Shown here one piece after another: positions 1-8,022 of a DNA stretch of 64,000 nucleotides; position 1 is the first letter of the stretch; each line of letters opens with the position of its first letter. Below the pieces are notes generated by a model. It was not told the DNA's origin. It searched no databases and saw only the letters and a program-made list of their open reading frames with translations. Both the position numbers and the translations under genes were made by a program. The DNA comes from Ilyomonas sp963790435 (GTDB lineage Bacteria > Bacteroidota > Bacteroidia > Chitinophagales > Chitinophagaceae). The DNA lies in contig CAWBOI010000001.1 of assembly GCA_963790435.1 (NCBI GenBank), positions 558,001-622,000 of the forward strand, written 5' to 3'.

Positions 1-2
1 CA

Positions 3-155
3 GCTTTAGAAACGTTTTCGTTTGAAAAAGACTATCTGGAAAAACAGGTGAATGAAGGCAAACTCAAAGGCTTTATGACTGACACCTACTTTATTGACAT
101 CGGCATACCTTCCGATTACAAAAAAGCTCAAAACGAATTTATAAATCTGTTCTGA
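3..155 (+). CDS. C-terminal end of a sugar-phosphate nucleotidyltransferase (HddC/ManC-like), partial
   Basis: Only the last 50 codons lie in the window; the reading frame is open from base 3 to a TGA at 153-155. The peptide contains TYFIDIGIPSDYKKAQNEF, the usual C-terminal signature of NDP-sugar pyrophosphorylases. It is especially like D-glycero-D-manno-heptose-1-phosphate guanylyltransferase and mannose-1-phosphate guanylyltransferase. gmhA lies a few genes downstream, which favours a heptose-nucleotide role (HddC), but the catalytic N-terminus is outside the window and the exact sugar cannot be decided. Confidence 0.7.
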   Translation, partial: ALETFSFEKDYLEKQVNEGKLKGFMTDTYFIDIGIPSDYKKAQNEFINLF

Positions 156-243
156 AATCTTTTCATTCTGCCTTAGTATACGAATGCCCTTTAAGATGGC
201 GGCAAAACAAACAATAATAATTAGTTTTGCCGCCTTGTAATTT

Positions 244-1101
244 ATGAATACCAAACAAGCAGTAAGCGGCTCTATTGTACTTTATAAAAACAACGAAGAT
301 GTTCTACAAGCTATACATTCATTCCTGAATACACCTCTTACTATAAAACTTTTTTTGGTAGATAATTCACCAACTAATGCTTTGCAAACAATCCTCCGGC
401 AAATTTTATTGGATGAACGCGTGGAGTACATTTTCAATAACAAAAACATTGGCTATGGTGCTGCACATAATATTGCCATAAAAAAAAGTTTACTGGAGCA
501 ATATTCTTATCACATTGTCTTAAATCCAGATGTAAAATTTGCACCTGATGTAATACCCGAAATTTATGATTTTATGAAAGCTCATACAGATGTTGGTTTG
601 GTTATGCCCAAAATTTTATACGAAAACGGCGACGTGCAATATGTATGCAAACTACTGCCCACGCCGACTGATTTTTTCGTAAAACGATTTTTGCCAAAGT
701 TGTATTCGCATACGCAGAGAGATAAGTTTGAAATGAGAAAATCAGAATACAATTACATTATGGATGTACCTTTTCTATCAGGTTGTTTTATGGCATTGAG
801 AAAAGGAGCAATTGAGCAGTGTGGCATGTTTGATGAGCGATATTTCATGTATGCTGAAGACATAGATATAACCCGCAGGATTCATCAAAAATTCAGAACC
901 GTATTGTATCCTTACGTATCTGTTACTCACGGTTACGAAGCGGCGTCTTATAAAAGCATCAAAATGTTTTTAATTCTGTTCACTAACATCAGCCGTTACT
1001 TCTTTAAATGGGGTTGGTTTTGGGATAAAGAAAGAAAGAAAATTAATGAAAATGTGATGGCTTCAATAAATATGGAAAACAAAAAGATGGCTGCCAAATG
1101 A
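244..1101 (+). CDS. Glycosyltransferase family 2 (rhamnosyltransferase-like)
   Basis: A 285-residue GT-A-fold glycosyltransferase. The N-terminus has the GT2 pattern (GSIVLYKN, then LVDNSP near residues 38-43), and NPDV at 94-97 occupies the DxD-like metal/nucleotide position. The segment LSGCFMALRKGAIEQCG followed by FDERYFMYAEDID is typical of rhamnosyl- and related transferases acting on O-antigen or capsule repeat units. No membrane helix is evident, so it is probably cytosolic or peripheral. It starts 88 bp after the nucleotidyltransferase and overlaps the next gene by an ATGA, indicating one operon. The donor and acceptor sugars cannot be predicted. Confidence 0.85.
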   Translation: MNTKQAVSGSIVLYKNNEDVLQAIHSFLNTPLTIKLFLVDNSPTNALQTILRQILLDERVEYIFNNKNIGYGAAHNIAIKKSLLEQYSYHIVLNPDVKFAPDVIPEIYDFMKAHTDVGLVMPKILYENGDVQYVCKLLPTPTDFFVKRFLPKLYSHTQRDKFEMRKSEYNYIMDVPFLSGCFMALRKGAIEQCGMFDERYFMYAEDIDITRRIHQKFRTVLYPYVSVTHGYEAASYKSIKMFLILFTNISRYFFKWGWFWDKERKKINENVMASINMENKKMAAK

Positions 1102-1961
1102 ATATACTTTTAACAGGTGCTACTGGTTTTGTGGGGCAACATTTCTTGCAATACAATGGAAACAAATATCGTATCAAAACGGCCACTGTAAGGCACAACA
1201 AGCCACTTTCATCGCTAACAGACATCAATGTTGTAGTTCACCTTGGAGGGAAAGCACATGAGTTGCAATCTATACCTGATGAGGTTTATTTTACAGCTAA
1301 TGCCGAACTTGCTAAACAATTGGCGATAACTGCCAAAGCGGCCGGTGTTACTCATTTTATTTATGTAAGTTCGGTAAAGGTGTATGGAAACATAAGTAGC
1401 GAGAAGATAGATGAAAACACAATTGCAGAACCTGATGATGCGTATGGTAAAAGCAAATTGTTAGGAGAACAATACTTGCAACAACTCAATGACGAGAGCT
1501 TTGTTGTTTCTATTGTTCGTCCGCCATTGGTATATGGTGCTGGTGTGAAAGGTAACATGCTAAAATTATTACAATTAACGCAAAAAAAAATGCCGCTACC
1601 TTTTGGCAACATCAATAATAAACGAAGCTTAGTATTTGTTGGCAACCTCATTGCTTTGCTTGATAAAATTATAGAAACCAAAACACCGGGTGTATTTATA
1701 GCGGGAGACAGAACGCCGGTTTCTACTACTTACTTGGTTTCGTCGTTACAAAAATATTCAGGCAAAAAAACAAATCTTATTTACATACCTCACTGGATGC
1801 AAATGATAATTAAAAGATTTCGCTACAGCCTTTATATTCGCCTTTTTGGCTCGTTTGTTATTGATAATTCAAACACCAACAGGCAACTCACTTTTGAACC
1901 TCCTTATTCAACAGAAGAAGGAATCAGAGAGATGGTAAACTGGTTTAAAACAACATTATAA
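1098..1961 (+). CDS. NAD-dependent sugar epimerase/dehydratase
   Basis: An extended short-chain dehydrogenase of 287 residues. It has the Rossmann motif GATGFVG at residues 7-13, SSVKVYG at 91-97 and the catalytic YxxxK as YGKSK (Y116, K120). The family (GalE/WbpV-like) interconverts or oxidises UDP-sugars for surface polysaccharides. It overlaps the glycosyltransferase by 4 bp and the 4,6-dehydratase by 1 bp, so the three are probably translationally coupled. A C4 epimerase or C4 reductase supplying the lipid-linked initiating sugar would fit, because a 4,6-dehydratase and an initiating sugar-phosphate transferase follow directly. This is inference; the sequence does not fix the substrate. 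Confidence 0.85.
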   Translation: MNILLTGATGFVGQHFLQYNGNKYRIKTATVRHNKPLSSLTDINVVVHLGGKAHELQSIPDEVYFTANAELAKQLAITAKAAGVTHFIYVSSVKVYGNISSEKIDENTIAEPDDAYGKSKLLGEQYLQQLNDESFVVSIVRPPLVYGAGVKGNMLKLLQLTQKKMPLPFGNINNKRSLVFVGNLIALLDKIIETKTPGVFIAGDRTPVSTTYLVSSLQKYSGKKTNLIYIPHWMQMIIKRFRYSLYIRLFGSFVIDNSNTNRQLTFEPPYSTEEGIREMVNWFKTTL

Positions 1962-3178
1962 TGAATATCTTTTTTTCAATAGAAAATTTCATTAGCACAC
2001 ACGTTACACGACGTAATGAAAGTTTGTTTTCGCAGGATTTACAACGCTATCATAATGAGATTGAAGACGAGATAAAAAACAAATCAGTACTTGTTATTGG
2101 CGGTGCCGGAACCATCGGTTCTTCCTTCATTAAAACCTTACTACGTTATCAACCTTTCAAACTAATTGTGATTGATATTAATGAAAACGGATTAACTGAA
2201 TTAGTACGTGATTGCAGAAGCAGAAATGATATTTCGTTACCTCAAAATTTCAAAACTTATCCTGTTAATTTCGGCGATCCGGTTTTTTTGAAAATATTCA
2301 AAGCCGAAGGTCCCTTCGATATTGTTGCCAACTTTGCAGCACATAAACATGTTCGTAGTGAAAAGGATGTATTTTCTATTGAAGCTATGATAGAAAACAA
2401 TGTTTTAAAGGCAAAAAAATTACTTGACTTACTCGTGCAAAATCCACCAAAACACTTTTTTTGCGTTTCTACCGATAAAGCTGCTAACCCTGTAAATATT
2501 ATGGGCGCCAGTAAAAAATTAATGGAAGAAGTAATACTTGCATATTCCGATACAATCAATATATCAACCGCACGGTTTGCAAATGTTGCTTTTTCAAACG
2601 GAAGTCTGCCTGCTGGTTTTATTGAAAGAATCTTCAAACATCAGCCACTCTCCTGTCCCAATGATGTTACACGTTATTTTGTTTCGCCTTCAGAGTCGGG
2701 CGAAATCTGTTTACTTGCCTGCGTTTTAGGTAAGCCAGGCGACATTTTTTTTCCAAAACTAAACGCCGATAAAGACCTTATCAATTTTAAAGAAATTGCT
2801 TTACAATTTCTAAAAGCAATGCAGGTAACACCTGTTATTTGCAGTACAGAAGAAGAAGCTCGTAAAAAAGCTACTTCGTTAACGGACAATGCTACTGAGT
2901 ATCCAATCTATTTCTTTAAAAGTGAAACGTCGGGTGAAAAACTATACGAAGAATTTTATACTGATGAGGAAGAGTTGGATACTGAAAGATTTGCATCGGT
3001 TGGTGTTATAAAAAATGCGCCAAGAAAAACAAAAGAAGAACTTACAGACATTATTAATAACCTGACAAAATTGTTTGAGAGTTCCGTTACAAAAGCCGAT
3101 GTAGTAACAGCATTAAATAAACTATTACCTCATTTTTCTCATATTGAAACCGGAATCAATCTTGACCAAAAAATGTAG
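1961..3178 (+). CDS. UDP-GlcNAc 4,6-dehydratase-type polysaccharide biosynthesis protein (WbpM/CapD family, short form)
   Basis: A 405-residue protein of the nucleotide-sugar 4,6-dehydratase family. It shows the NAD-binding GGAGTIG (47-53), NFAAHKHVRSEKD and STDKAANPVN (171-180). The usual YxxxK reads MGASK (182-186), the Met-for-Tyr change described for WbpM-type enzymes (Ser-Met-Lys triad). It lacks the four-helix membrane N-terminus of long WbpM/CapD proteins, so it should be soluble. The product would be a 4-keto-6-deoxy UDP-sugar (precursor of QuiNAc or FucNAc), consistent with the epimerase before it and the sugar-phosphate transferase after it. It overlaps the preceding stop codon (TAATG). 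Confidence 0.88.
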   Translation: MNIFFSIENFISTHVTRRNESLFSQDLQRYHNEIEDEIKNKSVLVIGGAGTIGSSFIKTLLRYQPFKLIVIDINENGLTELVRDCRSRNDISLPQNFKTYPVNFGDPVFLKIFKAEGPFDIVANFAAHKHVRSEKDVFSIEAMIENNVLKAKKLLDLLVQNPPKHFFCVSTDKAANPVNIMGASKKLMEEVILAYSDTINISTARFANVAFSNGSLPAGFIERIFKHQPLSCPNDVTRYFVSPSESGEICLLACVLGKPGDIFFPKLNADKDLINFKEIALQFLKAMQVTPVICSTEEEARKKATSLTDNATEYPIYFFKSETSGEKLYEEFYTDEEELDTERFASVGVIKNAPRKTKEELTDIINNLTKLFESSVTKADVVTALNKLLPHFSHIETGINLDQKM

Positions 3179-3179
3179 T

Positions 3180-3866
3180 ATGTATCTTCTATTCAAACGT
3201 TTTTTTGACTTTGTTTTTTCCTTGCTTGCCATTCTTATTTTATTGCCGTTCATGCTTCCTATTGTCATCATCTTAAAGTTTACCGGTGAAGGTTATGTTT
3301 GGTATTTGCAAAAAAGAATTGGTTACAAAAATCAATATTTCAACATCATTAAATTCGCTACTATGCTGAAGAATAGTCCGAACATGGGAACGGGTGTGAT
3401 AACAGTGCGAAACGATCCAAGATTATTGCCGTTAGGTAAATTTCTACGGATGACGAAATTGAATGAACTACCTCAAATAATAAACGTTTTAAAAGGCGAT
3501 ATGAGTTTTGTGGGTCCTCGGCCCTTGGTTGATAAAACATTCAATGCCTATCCTGAAAACATCCGTTACAATGTGTACGATTCCAAGCCCGGTATCACAG
3601 GTATCGGATCTATTATTTTCAGAGACGAAGAGCAGATGGTTTCTAATTCAGGCATTTCACCGCAAACTTTTTACGATAATATTATAGCTCCTTATAAAGG
3701 CGAGTTGGAAATATGGTATAATCAACATAAAAGTTTCGTTACTGATCTTAAAATCTTATTAATTACAGCTTGGGTAATCAATTTTCCTAAAAGTAATATC
3801 GTGCAAAAAGCCTTTCCCACTCTTCCAAAATGGGCTTATAATAAAAAAAGTATTAGTCAAGCATAA
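3180..3866 (+). CDS. Initiating sugar-phosphate (undecaprenyl-phosphate) transferase
   Basis: A bacterial sugar transferase (PF02397 type) of 228 residues. It has one N-terminal hydrophobic segment (about residues 9-30), a lysine/arginine-rich region, and the family signatures LNELPQIINVLKGDMSFVGPRP and KPGITG. The class transfers a sugar-1-phosphate to undecaprenyl phosphate at the inner membrane and starts repeat-unit assembly. I chose the ATG at 3180, one base after the upstream stop codon. The in-frame ATG at 3144 would add 12 residues inside the previous gene and precede the normal membrane start. Substrate is probably the 6-deoxy-HexNAc made by the preceding enzymes (inference). Confidence 0.88.
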   Translation: MYLLFKRFFDFVFSLLAILILLPFMLPIVIILKFTGEGYVWYLQKRIGYKNQYFNIIKFATMLKNSPNMGTGVITVRNDPRLLPLGKFLRMTKLNELPQIINVLKGDMSFVGPRPLVDKTFNAYPENIRYNVYDSKPGITGIGSIIFRDEEQMVSNSGISPQTFYDNIIAPYKGELEIWYNQHKSFVTDLKILLITAWVINFPKSNIVQKAFPTLPKWAYNKKSISQA

Positions 3867-3981
3867 AACTAATAACCGTAATTGCAAGTGTTTTATAAAG
3901 CTTATCAATAAATATAAATTGGACTATACTCTTTGCACAAAAATTTCTTTGAAAACATCAATCTAAAAGATTGTATTCATT

Positions 3982-4557
3982 ATGAAGCACATTATCCAAT
4001 CACGCATCGCCGAATCTATCGAAACCAAACAAAAGTTGTTGAGCAATGAAGCCTTACTCAAAACTATTGAAGAAGCTACGCAGGCAGTTATCAAAGCCTT
4101 TCAAAACGGCAATAAAGTTTTGTTTTGCGGTAATGGCGGCAGTGCTGCTGATGCACAACACCTCGCTGCTGAATTTAGCGGTCGTTTTTATTTGAATCGC
4201 AAAGCTTTACCGGCCGAAGCATTGCATGTAAATACTTCTTACCTCACGGCTGTTGCTAATGATTATAGCTACGATGCAGTGTACGCAAGACTTGTAGAAG
4301 GCATTGGTGTAAAAGGCGATATTGTGATTGGTTTATCTACCAGCGGCAATTCAACCAATATTATCAAGGCCTTTGAAGCGGCTAAACAAAATGAAATGAT
4401 AACAGTTGCTTTTACAGGTGACAGTGGCGGTAAAATGAAAGGCATGGTTGATTATTTGATCAATGTTCCTTCTTCCATCACACCGCGCATCCAGGAATCA
4501 CATATTTTAGTAGGACATATCATTTGTGAGATTGCAGAAGCTGAATACTTTAAATAG
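3982..4557 (+). CDS. gmhA: Phosphoheptose isomerase GmhA (SIS domain)
   Basis: A 191-residue SIS-domain protein matching GmhA in length. It carries CGNGGSAADAQHLAAEFSGRF (residues 49-69), the later SxSGNS motif (GLSTSGNSTN) and a C-terminal metal-site histidine region (ESHILVGHIICEIAE). GmhA converts sedoheptulose-7-phosphate to D-glycero-D-manno-heptose-7-phosphate, the first step of GDP- or ADP-heptose synthesis. The nucleotidyltransferase remnant at the window start could be the activation step of the same route. It is separated from the sugar transferase by 115 bp, so it may have its own promoter. Confidence 0.92.
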   Translation: MKHIIQSRIAESIETKQKLLSNEALLKTIEEATQAVIKAFQNGNKVLFCGNGGSAADAQHLAAEFSGRFYLNRKALPAEALHVNTSYLTAVANDYSYDAVYARLVEGIGVKGDIVIGLSTSGNSTNIIKAFEAAKQNEMITVAFTGDSGGKMKGMVDYLINVPSSITPRIQESHILVGHIICEIAEAEYFK

Positions 4558-4726
4558 AACATGGATGACACGGATTTGCCGGATCGTCTGAACTGGGATA
4601 GATGAGATGAGTGGGATTTGTTGGATATAGATAAAGTAAGAAGTTTGTTTTATAACAATATTAAATTTTACTTCTTCAATAGTATATCTAAAAAATCCGT
4701 GCATGTAATCCATGTCATCCGTGTTC
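4557..4726. repeat. Intergenic inverted repeat
   Basis: Arms at 4557-4576 and 4707-4726 match as reverse complements at 18 of 20 positions (GAACATGGATGACACGGATT). The element fills almost all the space between gmhA (+) and the convergent TPR gene (-) and overlaps the gmhA stop codon. It may act as a bidirectional transcription end, but no U-tract is obvious. Confidence 0.6.
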
Positions 4727-4728
4727 TA

Positions 4729-5379
4729 TCATCCAGGAATACGTGAAATATACGATTCCAGTTCTTTGATCTGATCTACTACCTGCTTGGTTTTGGGCTT
4801 GCAGGCTTTGGCTTTTCGAAAGAAATCTTTGGCTGCGCGAAACTCCCTTTTGTTTAAAAAAATCTGGCACATGCTTAAGTAAGCCACCGCTTCACTTTCT
4901 TTATCAGGAATGCCTGCACGAATGGCACCGCGAATATAACTTTCACCGCCTTTAAAATCGCCCTTTTGCAATGCCATCATGCCCAGTTGTAGTTTGTTCG
5001 CGCCCTCAGCTTCAGGCATGGGCGAACCTAGTGCAGAACTCTTTTTCAAATGCTTTTCGGCACTGTCAAAGTCCTGCTTCATCATCGCGATATTTCCTTT
5101 TAAAGTATAGTAAGTGGAACGGATGGGTTTGAACAACAAAGCCGGAAACCAAATAGAGTTGATAATCTTTTCTACTTCATCCATATTGCCTTGCTCCATC
5201 GGTTCTTGCACCAATCGTAAAGGGCCAATAAAAAAATGACTGAAAAAACCAATAGCCGCAATAAAGTACAAAACAAAAGAAGGCCAAAAACCACTGGTAA
5301 TGTTTACAATAATTGCCAAAACCAAAGCCAATATACTTAACGGAAACCGATACTTTATAATCAGGTTGTAAAACTTCAT
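4729..5379 (-). CDS. Membrane-anchored TPR-repeat protein
   Basis: A 216-residue protein of unknown specific function. Two hydrophobic helices lie at the N-terminus (about residues 13-30 and 34-52). They are followed by a basic/amphipathic region and tetratricopeptide-like helices, for example KGNIAMMKQDFDSAEKHLKK, QLGMMALQKGDFKGGESYI and YLSMCQIFLNKREFRAAKDFF. TPRs normally mediate protein contacts, so a scaffold role at the inner membrane is plausible. The gene is convergent with gmhA and probably monocistronic. Nothing in the neighbourhood narrows its job. Confidence 0.8.
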   Translation of the reverse strand: MKFYNLIIKYRFPLSILALVLAIIVNITSGFWPSFVLYFIAAIGFFSHFFIGPLRLVQEPMEQGNMDEVEKIINSIWFPALLFKPIRSTYYTLKGNIAMMKQDFDSAEKHLKKSSALGSPMPEAEGANKLQLGMMALQKGDFKGGESYIRGAIRAGIPDKESEAVAYLSMCQIFLNKREFRAAKDFFRKAKACKPKTKQVVDQIKELESYISRIPG

Positions 5380-5473
5380 GCTTACTTTTTAAAGGAGCGC
5401 AAAGATAGTGGTGGCAACGAAAGCTTACCGTTAAAACTAAATATCGGAAGTTTGTTTTTGCCCTTTTTTTCTC

Positions 5474-5932
5474 TTAAAACTTATCGTCATCCACTTCAAT
5501 CCAATAGCCTTCAGGGTCTTGAAAATAAATTTGTTTCACGCCATCAGGACGCACTTGCGGCTCTTTAGTGGTATGTGCCCAATTGCCATAATTTATATTC
5601 GAGGCATCAAGGTGTTTAGCGAAAGCCTCTACAGAAGGTACGCTGAAAGCAAGATGAATATTGATGTCGTGTGGAATCACTTCTTTTGCGCCTTGCACTA
5701 CATGCAATTCAGCATGTTCGCCTATTCTAAACCAAACATGCTTGTTATCGTGAAAAGGCTCGGGTATTTCCTGCAATTGCATCACATTGCGATAAAAGTC
5801 GGCACCCTTTTTCAAATCAACCACAAAAATGGTCGTGTGGTTAAAGTGAGGCGTAGCTGAAGATTGTGCTAATAATAGAGTGCTAAAAAGAGAGCCAAAC
5901 AAAAGGCATAAAACCAAACGCATAGTAGTCAT
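5474..5932 (-). CDS. Secreted VOC-family (glyoxalase-like) protein
   Basis: 152 residues with a cleavable signal peptide (MTTMRLVLCLLFGSLFSTLLLAQ), then one vicinal-oxygen-chelate module. FNHTTIFVVDLKKGADFY gives the first His ligand and fold start, HVWFRIGEHAELHVV the middle strand and YFQDPEGYWIEVDDD the closing strand with the Glu ligand. VOC domains bind a metal and act as lyases, dioxygenases or drug-binding proteins; which applies cannot be told. Export to the periplasm is unusual for glyoxalase I itself. A copy of the dispersed TTTGTTTTTGC motif begins 12 bp past the stop codon. Confidence 0.82.
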   Translation of the reverse strand: MTTMRLVLCLLFGSLFSTLLLAQSSATPHFNHTTIFVVDLKKGADFYRNVMQLQEIPEPFHDNKHVWFRIGEHAELHVVQGAKEVIPHDINIHLAFSVPSVEAFAKHLDASNINYGNWAHTTKEPQVRPDGVKQIYFQDPEGYWIEVDDDKF

Positions 5933-5994
5933 GTTGTAAGATGTTTACCTGCGAAAGATAAGAATTATTACATTTGCGTCTGTTGAAAAATGAT

Positions 5995-6066
5995 GGCTCG
6001 GTAGTTCAATGGATAGAATAGAAGTTTCCTAAACTTTAGATACAAGTTCGATTCTTGTCCGGGCTA
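5995..6066 (+). tRNA. tRNA-Arg (anticodon CCT)
   Basis: A full cloverleaf can be folded by hand. The acceptor is GGCTCGG/CCGGGCT, with two G-T wobbles. The D stem is GTTC/GAAT, the anticodon stem GAAGT/ACTTT with loop TTCCTAA (anticodon CCT), and the T arm ACAAG-TTCGATT-CTTGT. The discriminator is A; CCA is not encoded. It would read AGG arginine codons. Confidence 0.9.
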
Positions 6067-6231
6067 CTAGTTTTACTGACAGTATTGGATCTTTACTTAC
6101 TGTTTTTAAGCATCCTACTTCCTTATTTGTTATTTTAAAACATACAGTTAACCCCTTGTAATGAATACGCTTAGCTTTAAAACTGTATAAGCTTCAAATA
6201 ATACCCAAAAACAAACATTTCTTAAACTCTA

Positions 6232-6256
6232 TTGGTTGATTTCACAACTTATCTTG
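6232..6256 (+). promoter_or_regulatory. Possible Bacteroidota-type promoter of the first pigment operon
   Basis: TTGG at 6232-6235 and TATCTTG at 6250-6256 resemble the -33 TTTG and -7 TAnnTTTG boxes of this phylum, though the spacing is short. The predicted start site just downstream would leave a very short leader before ATG 6273, which is one reason to prefer that start. Confidence 0.35.
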
Positions 6257-6272
6257 CACACGAATGGGTTCA

Positions 6273-7397
6273 ATGAAAGACGTTTTTATTGTTGCAGATA
6301 ATATAATTTCTCCGCTTGGAAATACAACAACGGAAAACTTCTCCCGACTGGTGAAAGGTATCTCTGCGGTTAAACAACATCACAATAACCGAATTGCTGA
6401 TGAACCATTTTACGCTTCTTTGTTTGATGAAAATGGCTTCAAAACAAACGAGCGTTATACAAAATTTGAGCAGTTATTAATTGCATCAATTCAGGAAGCA
6501 TTACAACAAACTGATATTGATGTTAACGATAAAAAAACCTTGCTCATTATTTCAACAACAAAAGGAAATATAAGCCTGCTTGAAACCGAAGAATACAATC
6601 AATCATTACAACAAAGAATTGCTTTACATACATCTGCAAAATTGATTACAGAATACTTTCATTTTACAAATCAACCATTGATCGTTTCCAATGCATGTAT
6701 TTCGGGCTTGTTGGGCATGATAACGGCGATGCGTTTACTAAGAGCCAACCAGTATGAAAATATTATTGTCGCAGGAGCTGATATCATAACAAAATTTGTA
6801 TTGAGTGGTTTTCAATCTTTCCAGGCAGTAAGTAATGATATTTGCAAGCCTTTCGATAAAAACAGAACCGGAATTAATTTAGGTGAAGGTGTTGCTACAG
6901 TTATTCTTTCATCTAATAAAATAAATAATGCTGATATTAAATTTATAAGTGGTTCTGTAAGCAATGATGCAAATCATATTTCAGGACCATCAAGAACAGG
7001 TGATGAATTGTATCAATCCATCAACATTGCGATGAATGATGCATGTTTCACTGCATCTGATATTGATTTTATTTCAGCACATGGAACGGCAACTTTGTAC
7101 AACGATGAAATGGAAGCAAAAGCCATTGCATTAGCAAAATTAGAATCATCGCCGGTGAATAGTTTGAAAGGCTTTTATGGTCATACATTAGGAGCTGCCG
7201 GTTTAATTGAATCTATCATTTCCATTCAATCCTTACAACAAAATAAGATTATACCAACCAAAGGTTTTAAAGAGATTGGTGTTTCAAAAGCCATTACCAT
7301 TTGCAGTGAAATAGTCCAGGCACCTTTGCAAAATTGTTTAAAAACAGCATCTGGTTTTGGCGGTTGTAACGCCGCTGTAATTTTTAGTAAACAATAA
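6273..7397 (+). CDS. Beta-ketoacyl-ACP synthase (flexirubin/aryl polyene cluster)
   Basis: A FabF-type condensing enzyme of about 374 residues. The catalytic cysteine is in SNACISG (about C142) and the two histidines in SAHGTAT (about H270) and YGHTLGAAG (about H304), so it should be active. It begins the leftmost pigment operon and is 5 bp from the next gene. In aryl-polyene and flexirubin pathways such enzymes elongate an aryl starter on an acyl carrier protein with malonyl units. ATG 6264 is in frame and would add three residues; I chose 6273 because homologues start MKDV and because of the putative promoter position. Confidence 0.85.
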   Translation: MKDVFIVADNIISPLGNTTTENFSRLVKGISAVKQHHNNRIADEPFYASLFDENGFKTNERYTKFEQLLIASIQEALQQTDIDVNDKKTLLIISTTKGNISLLETEEYNQSLQQRIALHTSAKLITEYFHFTNQPLIVSNACISGLLGMITAMRLLRANQYENIIVAGADIITKFVLSGFQSFQAVSNDICKPFDKNRTGINLGEGVATVILSSNKINNADIKFISGSVSNDANHISGPSRTGDELYQSINIAMNDACFTASDIDFISAHGTATLYNDEMEAKAIALAKLESSPVNSLKGFYGHTLGAAGLIESIISIQSLQQNKIIPTKGFKEIGVSKAITICSEIVQAPLQNCLKTASGFGGCNAAVIFSKQ

Positions 7398-7401
7398 AAG
7401 C

Positions 7402-8022
7402 TTGTCAACAGAAAAGTATATTATATCAAGTTGTGTTATCTGTAACAACATTGTTGCAAAAAACAATGCGCAACTATTTTCTGCTGATGCTGATTCTATT
7501 CAATCTTTTCTTTTATCAGTATATCAGCAACTAAAAATTGATTATCCAAAATTTTATAAAATGGATAATCTCAGCAAGCTTGGCTTTCTCGCATCAGAAG
7601 TTTTGCTGAAAGATGAAAACATACAAGAATTTGTGCAAAACCAAATTGGAATTGTGCTGACCAACGCCAATTCAAGTTTGGATACAGATGAAAAGTATTT
7701 TCAATCAATCAAGGAAATCGCAAGCCCCGCTTTGTTTGTATATACATTGCCCAATATTATAATGGGCGAGATCTGTATTCGTAATAAATTCAAAGGCGAA
7801 AATTCTTTTTTTGTATTTGATGTCTTCAATGCAAAGTTTTTAGAGCAGTATGTTGGAGAGCTTTTCAACAATAACGTCGTACAACTTTGCATTTGCGGTT
7901 GGGTTGATGTGCTGGATGAAAATTACAAAGCTGTTTTGTTTTTAGTTGCAATAAAACCACAACAGAAAATGCTTTTATTCAAAGAAGAAAATATAAACGA
8001 CATATTCAATAGTTACGTATGA
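7402..8022 (+). CDS. Half-size ketosynthase-like protein (chain-length-factor-like N-domain)
   Basis: 206 residues starting at a TTG 5 bp after the ketosynthase. The pattern KMDNLSKLGFLASEVLLKD, IGIVLTNANSSLDTDEKYF and SPALFVYTLPNIIMGEICIR is that of the N-terminal half of a ketosynthase or chain-length factor (PF13723-like). The protein ends where the C-terminal catalytic half should begin. At the usual active-site position (GENSFFVFDV) there is no cysteine, and the His-containing motifs are absent. It is therefore probably not a catalyst; it may be a partner subunit of one of the neighbouring ketosynthases (inference). It overlaps the next ketosynthase gene by 4 bp, implying coupled translation. 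Confidence 0.65.
   Translation: MSTEKYIISSCVICNNIVAKNNAQLFSADADSIQSFLLSVYQQLKIDYPKFYKMDNLSKLGFLASEVLLKDENIQEFVQNQIGIVLTNANSSLDTDEKYFQSIKEIASPALFVYTLPNIIMGEICIRNKFKGENSFFVFDVFNAKFLEQYVGELFNNNVVQLCICGWVDVLDENYKAVLFLVAIKPQQKMLLFKEENINDIFNSYV

Noticed and set aside
4140..4200. GC-rich repeats in gmhA as a possible repeat element
   Set aside because: They encode the conserved NGGSAADAQH motif and are ordinary coding sequence.
5995..6300. tRNA-Arg next to the pigment cluster as an integration site
   Set aside because: I found no direct repeat of the tRNA 3' end at the far side of the cluster and no integrase gene, so an island insertion is unsupported.
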